Source: a bacterium (GTDB lineage: Bacteria; Zhuqueibacterota; Zhuqueibacteria; Residuimicrobiales; Residuimicrobiaceae). Taken from it: a DNA stretch of 64,000 nucleotides. The stretch is from assembly GCA_029554865.1 (NCBI GenBank), contig JAKPUX010000252.1, positions 1-64,000 on the forward strand, read 5' to 3'. Below the pieces are notes generated by a model. That model searched no databases, was not told where the DNA came from, and was given only the letters and a program-made list of their open reading frames with translations. Positions 58,612-64,000 of the stretch are shown here, in pieces (positions within the stretch are counted from its first letter, which is position 1; the number at the start of each line of letters is the position of its first letter). The position numbers were made by a program, and so were the translations under genes.

Positions 58612-58644
58612 CCCGCAGCCATGATCCGCAGCAAGGAAAGCCCT

Positions 58645-59769
58645 ATGATCGAGCAACGCAAAGCACCACTTCGCCTCCTCACCGCCCTGATCCTCGCGGC
58701 CTGTCCGGCCCTCTTCGCCCAGCCTGCCATGCTTCAGCGCGCCCGCGAGGGGACCGCCTCGGCTTCCGCTGTCCTGAATCTCTGGCAGGTTGAGGATGAG
58801 CAGGTCCGCCAGATCGCCATTCCACTCACCTTTCTCTATCCGGTCAACGAGCAGCTTCAGCTTACCATCGGGGCCGGGCCTGCCTTCAGCACCTTCGAGG
58901 GCTCGGGCGAGGCCGCCCTGAACGGATTCTCCGACACCCGCTTCGGCGGCAGCTATCTCTTCAAAAATGAGCGGCTGCTTGCCACCTTCGGGATCAACCT
59001 CCCCAGCGGCAAGCACGCCCTCAACGGCGAGGAGCTGAGCGTGGCCAATATCCTCGCCCTGCACGCCTTTGATTTCACCGTCCCCATCCTCGGCCAGGGT
59101 CTGGATGTCAGCGCCGGACTGGTTTCCGCCTTTCCGCTCGGCGGCATGGTCGCCGGCCTGGGGGCGGGATTTCTCATGCGCGGGGCTTTCGAGCCCTTTG
59201 AAAACGGCAGTGTCAAGTATAATCCGGGCGAAGAGATCACCCTCTCGGCGGCGGTTGACCTTCCCCTGCAGCGCCGTAAAAAACTGATGTTCGATGCCAA
59301 TTACACTATCTACACCGCGGACAAGGCGGGGGGGAGCAAACTCTTCCAGGCGGGAAACCGCATCACCCTGCAGGCGATGGCCTGGTTCCCCGGCGAGAGC
59401 GCCGGAGTGCTGCTTATGGCCCGCGACCGCATCCGCGCCGCCAATAAAATCGTCAGCAACGACGATCTCATCCCGGAGCGTCAGAACAGCAACGGCAATG
59501 AACTGGAGCTGCTCGCCATGGTCTCGCTGCCTCGCAGCGCCTATACCACCCTGCGCGGGGTGATCGAGGGCAAAATTTACAGCAACAACGCCTACGACAT
59601 CGGCGGAGCCACCATCGGTGGCATCGGCGCCGGCCTGAGCAAGATTTTCACCCCCCATCTCTCCCTCGAGCTGGATGGCCGTTTCTACTTCGGTTCAATG
59701 GAGACCGGCATCGATAAGGTCGGCCTCACCGGCCTGCGCGCGACAGGCGGCCTCAAGTACCGTCTTTAA
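58645..59769 (+). CDS. Predicted outer-membrane beta-barrel protein
   Basis: 374 residues from ATG 58645, which follows AAGGAAAG; ATG 58621 is possible. Signal peptide to about residue 26 (ALFAQ). The rest alternates polar and hydrophobic residues in short strands joined by Gly/Asn turns (LLATFGINLPSGKHALNG, LTIGAGPAF, HLSLELDGRFYFGS) and ends in GLKYRL, a typical barrel finish with an aromatic near the end. Family not recognised. It lies 33 bp after the CsgG-like lipoprotein, so it may be the membrane part of the same system. Confidence 0.72.
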   Translation: MIEQRKAPLRLLTALILAACPALFAQPAMLQRAREGTASASAVLNLWQVEDEQVRQIAIPLTFLYPVNEQLQLTIGAGPAFSTFEGSGEAALNGFSDTRFGGSYLFKNERLLATFGINLPSGKHALNGEELSVANILALHAFDFTVPILGQGLDVSAGLVSAFPLGGMVAGLGAGFLMRGAFEPFENGSVKYNPGEEITLSAAVDLPLQRRKKLMFDANYTIYTADKAGGSKLFQAGNRITLQAMAWFPGESAGVLLMARDRIRAANKIVSNDDLIPERQNSNGNELELLAMVSLPRSAYTTLRGVIEGKIYSNNAYDIGGATIGGIGAGLSKIFTPHLSLELDGRFYFGSMETGIDKVGLTGLRATGGLKYRL

Positions 59770-59789
59770 TCAGGTTCAGGAGTCCCTCT

Positions 59790-60998
59790 ATGTTCTGTAA
59801 AATTGCAGCAATGAAAAGCCCCGCGGCCCTGATCCTCCTCGCCCTCGCTCTGGCCGGATGCAGCGAGCAGCCCGGCCAGCCTGGACGGGATACCGCTATT
59901 CGTCTCAACCTCCGCTTTCTCCCCCCCGGCGAGCGCTCCGCCTTTCCCGGGACGGAGGAGGAGACGGCGAGCCTGGGCAAATCGGCGCGGCTGGTCGAAG
60001 ACCAGGTGCTGCTGCTCCACTGCGACGACGAAAGCCTCGCCGTCGCGACCGATGCCAGCCTCTACCGCAACAATTTTCAGCTCTTCAGCATCGAGTATGC
60101 CAACTCGGAAAACGCCGCGCTTAAAAAAGCCCTGGTTTTCAACGGCGACAATTCGTACGGCCTCAGCACAGCCTATGAAAGCAAGGCGGGGATCCTCAAC
60201 GGCACGCACGGTTTTTCCTTCTCCTGCCGCTTGCAGATGACCGGTGCCGGCATGATAGGGGAGAAGCGCATCTTCGACCGGCACGACCCCCTGGGCGGAT
60301 ACACCATCGGGGTCATCACCTCGCCCCTCGCCTACACCCCCAGGCTCTTTCTGAAAATCAAGCAGGAGGGCGTCGAGACCATCCTCACCAGCAAGTCGGT
60401 CCTGACCCCGGGCACATGGTATAAAATCAGCGCCGGCTATGACCAGAACCGGCTGGCGATCTCCATCAACGACAAGGCCGACACCACCCTCGCCCACCGC
60501 GGCCTGGTCTCGCCCTCGGCCCGTCCCACGGTCCTCGGCGCCGGCTGGAACGGCGACCTCATCGGTTACCCCTTCAACGGCCTGCTGGATGAAATCTCGC
60601 TGACCACTACGGTGGACTATTACGACTTTGAACAGATCCGCGTGGCTGTCGTCGATCTCTCCGACTATGACAACATCAGCGACTTTTACAGGACCAAGGG
60701 GATGGAGATGGCCGATTCACTCTACCACCTGGAGGAGTCGGGCACCGGGGCGCCCTCCTGGGAGGCCTATGGGCAGGTCTTCCGGGATATTGGCCTCGAG
60801 GTGGTTTACAACCAGAATCTGGGAATTGACAAGGGCTTCGCCGCCGGGACCATCCGCGGTGTTGAAGGAGGGAACCTGATCTTCGTCGGCGCCATTCAGG
60901 ACGGCGCAGTGATCTACAGCGGCGGCGGTTTCGTCTGGACCACCGGCGATGCCATGGCCGATGTGGTGATTGAACTCGAAAGTTATGAAGGGAAATGA
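59790..60998 (+). CDS. Lipoprotein with a LamG-like domain
   Basis: 402 residues. A perfect lipobox LAGC puts the lipidated Cys at residue 24. Residues 70-275 resemble a concanavalin/LamG sandwich (ALVFNGDNSYGLS, HGFSFSCRLQM, GTWYKISAGYDQNRLAISIND, GYPFNGLLDEISL), a fold that often binds sugars. Residues 285-402 have no recognised family. ATG 59790 follows CAGGAG. It is the last of the block; two terminators follow. Confidence 0.75.
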   Translation: MFCKIAAMKSPAALILLALALAGCSEQPGQPGRDTAIRLNLRFLPPGERSAFPGTEEETASLGKSARLVEDQVLLLHCDDESLAVATDASLYRNNFQLFSIEYANSENAALKKALVFNGDNSYGLSTAYESKAGILNGTHGFSFSCRLQMTGAGMIGEKRIFDRHDPLGGYTIGVITSPLAYTPRLFLKIKQEGVETILTSKSVLTPGTWYKISAGYDQNRLAISINDKADTTLAHRGLVSPSARPTVLGAGWNGDLIGYPFNGLLDEISLTTTVDYYDFEQIRVAVVDLSDYDNISDFYRTKGMEMADSLYHLEESGTGAPSWEAYGQVFRDIGLEVVYNQNLGIDKGFAAGTIRGVEGGNLIFVGAIQDGAVIYSGGGFVWTTGDAMADVVIELESYEGK

Positions 60999-61012
60999 AT
61001 CCTGAATGAGGG

Positions 61013-61042
61013 GGCGGCGGCCGGATCCGGCGGCCGCCTTTT
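61013..61042 (+). terminator. GC-rich stem-loop with short T run
   Basis: Outer stem GGCGGC/GCCGCC around a CCGGATCCGG palindrome, then four T. Probably the first of two terminators of the exported-protein block. Confidence 0.55.
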
Positions 61043-61060
61043 GAGGTGGAGTATGGCTCG

Positions 61061-61085
61061 GGCCGGCGGTGACGCCGGCCTTTTT
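61061..61085 (+). terminator. Rho-independent terminator of the exported-protein block
   Basis: Perfect 8-bp stem GGCCGGCG/CGCCGGCC with a four-base loop and five T. The minus-strand gene ends 15 bp further on. Confidence 0.85.
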
Positions 61086-61099
61086 GATTTCTGATTGTT

Positions 61100-62062
61100 T
61101 CAGGCGCGGGTGAGCAGCCGCTGCCGGACCAGTTCTGCGACCTCCATCGCCGCACTGCCGCGCAGTAGCATGCCGACCTGCCCTGCCGCCTCGCTTTTTT
61201 TGATGTTCTCATCCTCTCCGATTTCACCCCAGGACGAGAGAGTGATTCCCATCGCCTGCAGGAGGAGTTCCTGCATGGCCTGGATGCGCCGCCGCTCCAT
61301 GCCCGCCCCCGCGCGGTTGATAACCAGCCTCGGCTTGTAGCCATCCAGCCCCTCCTGGATGACTGTACAGAGGTGGGGGTGCGCCTCACCATGGCGGGCG
61401 AGAAAGGCAGGCAGGGTTCTGATCTCCCCCGCCCGGGTGATATCCCCGCATCGGCTCAGACGCCCGAAAAGATCCGGCCAATGGCGTGAGCGGTGCTGGA
61501 TACGGCGGAAAAAGCCGGTGCGGATGAACTGATAGGATTCAAGGAGAGAGGAGTTGGGCAGACGGGCGACGACGATGGGGAGGTCCGCCGCAAGAAAAAG
61601 GTCGAGATGGGGATAGCTGGGTCCCTGGCCGCAGTCGATCACGATATACTCTGCGCTCAGCCTGTGCAGATGCAGAAGGATCTTCTGCTTGGCGGCCAGG
61701 GAGAGGCGGGTATGGCTTTGCACCGACGGCGAGCCGGTGATGAGGTAGAGGTTCTTGTTGTCGACGGGACGCGGCAGGATGTTGATATCGGCGTCGCGCC
61801 GCTGGAGAAAATGGTGCAGGAACTGATCGCTGACCGGAAGGCGGGTGCGACCGTAGAGCCCGGCAGCGGCGAGATCGCTGTCGAGCAGGATGGTCCTGTG
61901 GCCCTTGCGGGAGAGGGTCAGGGCAATGAGCCAGCAGAGGGCGGTTTTGCCGCAGCCCCGGCCGCCCGAGCCGACGGAGATGATGCAGGCGGCCGGGGCT
62001 GTGCCGGTATCGGGCTCGGCGAGGAGCTGGTCGAGGTCCAGTGCAGCGAGATCGGCAAACAT
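61100..62062 (-). CDS. MinD/ParA-type P-loop ATPase (FlhG-like)
   Basis: 320 residues. A short N-terminal segment leads to a P-loop written G-S-G-G-R-G-C-G-K-T, a deviant Walker A with Arg where the signature Lys of MinD/ParA (KGG.GKT) is expected. Further landmarks are ILLDSDLAAAGLYG, the Asp of YIVIDCGQGPSYP, and LVINRAGAG. Members place flagella, pili, chromosomes or division proteins; FlhG is the nearest by layout, but no FlhF, flagellar or pilus gene is near. AAAGGA precedes the ATG. A sigma-54 promoter lies 35 bp upstream. Confidence 0.78.
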   Translation of the reverse strand: MFADLAALDLDQLLAEPDTGTAPAACIISVGSGGRGCGKTALCWLIALTLSRKGHRTILLDSDLAAAGLYGRTRLPVSDQFLHHFLQRRDADINILPRPVDNKNLYLITGSPSVQSHTRLSLAAKQKILLHLHRLSAEYIVIDCGQGPSYPHLDLFLAADLPIVVARLPNSSLLESYQFIRTGFFRRIQHRSRHWPDLFGRLSRCGDITRAGEIRTLPAFLARHGEAHPHLCTVIQEGLDGYKPRLVINRAGAGMERRRIQAMQELLLQAMGITLSSWGEIGEDENIKKSEAAGQVGMLLRGSAAMEVAELVRQRLLTRA

Positions 62063-62096
62063 GGAGTATCCTTTGTTTGGTCTTGACGAGCACTAA

Positions 62097-62112
62097 TGCA
62101 AGACCCGCGCCA
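62097..62112 (-). promoter_or_regulatory. Sigma-54 (-24/-12) promoter of the MinD-like gene
   Basis: On the minus strand TGGCGCG-N4-TTGCA, matching TGGCACG-N4-TTGCW at all but one base, with the required GG-N10-GC spacing. Predicted start near 62086, about 24 nt before the ATG. rpoN itself is encoded at 23691-25121. Confidence 0.7.
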
Positions 62113-62202
62113 GGAACAGTCTGTTTGCCGGCCCAATCAGGTCATGAAAAACAGTATGTTAAATTGCATCCTCACCGCCTGCCCCGCGCGACCGGGTAAA
62201 GT

Positions 62203-62217
62203 ATGCGCACTGTGCAT
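62203..62217. promoter_or_regulatory. Inverted repeat, candidate activator site
   Basis: ATGCGC-N3-GTGCAT, one mismatch from a perfect dyad, centred about 124 bp upstream of the predicted sigma-54 start. That is the usual distance for an enhancer-binding activator. Confidence 0.4.
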
Positions 62218-62291
62218 GACACCTGTCCTCTTTTAGTGACGGCCGAGCTCCCCTCCCCTTTAACACGGTTTTTCCGGCCGGGCCGGACTGT

Positions 62292-63104
62292 TTATCGGGC
62301 GCTCTCCGCCGCCTTGAGATGGTCCACCTCGGTGCCCATCAGGCTGTGGGGGATGGCGAAGGCGATCAGGGTGACGAGGGCGGCGGCGAATACCCACTTG
62401 CGCGCCTGGGGATTCCTGCGCACGGCCAGTGCGGCGGCGATCCAGGCCACCAGGGCGATCAGGGTTTTATTGTCGGTCAGATCGGTGCCGAAAGGGATGC
62501 CGGTCCAGTATTCGCCAAAGGCGTATTTCTGCACCAGCGGGCCGAAGATCATCCCCCCGATAAAGATGACCGCCAGGGTCCACCAGGTCCACGCCTTCAG
62601 GTCAGCCCCTTTTCTGAGGGCCTCCAGGCCGGCGCGGGTGGAGAGGAGCATCCCGAAAAACATGATGAAAATGTGCGGGATCAGCACGGAGGCGGGGACG
62701 GAATGGCGAAAGCGGGTGACGACCACGCCGGTCTCCGGGATGCGCACTATCTGCCCCTGCTCCTCGACTTCAATGTAGTACTGCATCTTGCCCCCGGTCG
62801 GCTGTTCCGGCAGATCGGCCCTGAAGCGGTCCCCGGCTGCGGGCATCGGCACCGTGCTCCAGTCATCGTTCGAGTTGAGGCGGCGATAAAAAAGGGCAGC
62901 CCGGGCGGCCCCGCTGCCGGCGGGTAAGCTGACGCTGTGGTCCTCGCCAATGACGTGGGCGCAGGGCAGTTTGTAGGCGGCGCTCTGGCCCTCCAGAACG
63001 AAATTTCCGCGCTCGGGATGGGTGGGTCCGGTCATGCGCTGGTAGACTGCGGAGGCGAGGGTGATGACCAGGGCGAGAAACCAGAGGAGAATGGAGCGTT
63101 TCAT
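62292..63104 (-). CDS. Membrane protein with periplasmic domain and four C-terminal helices
   Basis: 270 residues. An N-terminal hydrophobic segment (5-22) is followed by a soluble domain of about 110 residues with beta-strand pattern (AALFYRRLNSNDDWSTVPM, KMQYYIEVEEQG), then four membrane helices (about 135-152, 172-190, 212-229, 236-254). His occurs near the helix starts (VLIPHIFIMFF, IPHSLMG), possibly metal or heme ligands, but that is weak. ATG 63104 follows GAGGT; the longer frame from 63251 includes non-coding sequence. Not recognised; same strand as the MinD-like gene. Confidence 0.72.
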   Translation of the reverse strand: MKRSILLWFLALVITLASAVYQRMTGPTHPERGNFVLEGQSAAYKLPCAHVIGEDHSVSLPAGSGAARAALFYRRLNSNDDWSTVPMPAAGDRFRADLPEQPTGGKMQYYIEVEEQGQIVRIPETGVVVTRFRHSVPASVLIPHIFIMFFGMLLSTRAGLEALRKGADLKAWTWWTLAVIFIGGMIFGPLVQKYAFGEYWTGIPFGTDLTDNKTLIALVAWIAAALAVRRNPQARKWVFAAALVTLIAFAIPHSLMGTEVDHLKAAESAR

Positions 63105-63191
63105 AGAAACCTCATTGGATGGATTTGTTTCAGGGCATGCATTAGCAAAAACAGACCGCGCAGGCGGCTTATTCCACACACTGCAAAAGGG

Positions 63192-63220
63192 TTGATAATG
63201 ACGGCGGAAAATTGTACATT
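63192..63220 (+). promoter_or_regulatory. Sigma-70-like promoter of the SUMF1-type lipoprotein gene
   Basis: TTGATA, a 17-bp spacer, TACATT; leader about 50 nt. Confidence 0.6.
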
Positions 63221-63277
63221 GCATAAATGAGCATTCACCACCCGGCTTCATCTCAACGATATCGCAAGAGGGAATGT

Positions 63278-64000
63278 ATGCGAAACCATATGCAGCCCCT
63301 GCTTCTCCTCCTCCTGCTCGCCGGCCTCTTCATCTCGTGCAAGGATAAAAAGGCCATCGAGAGCGGGATCGAGTTCGTCAAGGTAAACGGCGGCCAATTC
63401 CAGATGGGAGACACCTTCGGCGACGGCGACAGCGATGAGCAGCCCGTCACCGAGACCAGGGTCGGGGATTTTTACCTCGGCAAGACCGAGGTGACCGTGG
63501 CGCAGTTCCGCCGTTTTGTCGATGCGACCGGTTATGTGACCGAAGCGGAAAAGGAGGGCAGCGGTTGGGCCTGGACCGGGGAAAAGATCGACCGCATTCC
63601 CGGCGCGGACTGGCGCAATTCCGGCTTCGAGCAGGGCGACTTCCATCCGGTGATCAATGTCAGCTGGAATGATGCCATGGCCTTTTGTGACTGGGCGGGC
63701 TGCCGGCTGCCCTCAGAAAAAGAGTGGGAATATGCCTGCCGCAGCCGCGGCCAGAAGATCAAATACAGCTGGGGGAATGATTTTCCGCGCGGCGCCAAAG
63801 GGGGCAACATCGCCGACGAGAGCGGGGCCGCCGGCTATCCCCTGCGGAGCTGGTTCAAGGGCTACAGCGACGGCTTTGTCTTCACTGCTCCTGTCGGCCG
63901 CTTCGAGGCCAACGGCCTGGGGCTTGTGGACATGACCGGAAATGTGCTCGAGTGGTGCTCCGATCTCTATGAGGAATACCTCGGCTATCTGCCTCCGAAC
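63278..64000 (+). CDS. SUMF1/FGE-type sulfatase-modifying-domain lipoprotein, 3' truncated
   Basis: 241 codons are visible and the frame runs off the window. A signal peptide ends at Cys21 (FISC), a plausible lipobox. From residue 33 the formylglycine-generating-enzyme fold is clear: FVKVNGGQFQMGD, YLGKTEVTVAQFRRFVDATGY, HPVINVSWNDAMAFCDWAG, RLPSEKEWEYACR, and MTGNVLEWCSD at the end. The copper-binding Cys pair of true FGE lies beyond the visible part, so activity cannot be judged. Many bacterial members are binding or regulatory proteins instead. ATG 63278 follows AAGAGGG. Confidence 0.88.
   Translation, partial: MRNHMQPLLLLLLLAGLFISCKDKKAIESGIEFVKVNGGQFQMGDTFGDGDSDEQPVTETRVGDFYLGKTEVTVAQFRRFVDATGYVTEAEKEGSGWAWTGEKIDRIPGADWRNSGFEQGDFHPVINVSWNDAMAFCDWAGCRLPSEKEWEYACRSRGQKIKYSWGNDFPRGAKGGNIADESGAAGYPLRSWFKGYSDGFVFTAPVGRFEANGLGLVDMTGNVLEWCSDLYEEYLGYLPPN

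Overview
The window is 64 kb of GC-rich, densely coding bacterial chromosome. The host is Gram-negative: it carries Kdo synthesis genes (kdsB, kdsA, kdsD), an LpxL-type acyltransferase, the LPS export genes lptC, lptA and lptB, and heptosyltransferase-like GT9 enzymes. Three proteins end in the YPNPF-type C-terminal domain of type IX secretion (T9SS) cargo. Together with ferredoxin-dependent 2-oxoacid oxidoreductase, a B12-dependent ribonucleotide reductase and the house style of long secreted proteins, this points to the FCB superphylum, perhaps a KSB1/Calditrichota-like lineage. The lineage is inferred from gene content, not from a marker tree. I saw no rRNA, tRNA, phage, transposase or CRISPR.

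Layout. 1-4.6 kb: end of an M24 peptidase, a repeat-rich surface protein, a small T9SS-domain protein and an MBL hydrolase. 4.7-7.5 kb: korD-korA-korBC, with the beta and gamma subunits fused. 7.5-12.7 kb: B12-type radical SAM protein, RNase G, rplU and rpmA, a familiar neighbourhood. 12.8-15.3 kb: secreted CotH-kinase protein. 15.3-28 kb: a long run starting at a strong promoter: gatC, kdsB, pyrG, kdsA, kdsD, lpxL-like, lptC, lptA, lptB, rpoN, hslV, hslU, argF. 28-35.2 kb: envelope glycan cluster (FemAB-like, two GT4-like, two GT9, one GT2), with an extremely acidic small protein inside it.

35.4-38.6 kb: an orphan STAS protein and convergent nrdJ sharing one terminator. 39.2-42.8 kb: ribD, ribE, ribBA, ribH. 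42.8-45 kb: PorZ-like beta-propeller. 45-56.4 kb: recN, YbgF-like TPR protein, dnaE, RNase H-like, carA, carB. 56.4-61 kb: four exported proteins (two CsgG-like, one predicted barrel, one LamG-like lipoprotein), the least familiar block. 61-64 kb: a MinD-like ATPase behind a near-consensus sigma-54 promoter, a four-helix membrane protein and a truncated SUMF1-type lipoprotein.

Regulation visible in the sequence: nine sigma-70-like promoters (eight with 17-bp spacers), one sigma-54 promoter with an upstream inverted repeat, several perfect terminators, a hairpin over the ribD start codon, and a small family of degenerate intergenic repeats. The best leads for something new are the 56.4-61 kb export block, the sigma-54/MinD unit, the possible AUC start of kdsD and the long structured leader before gatC.
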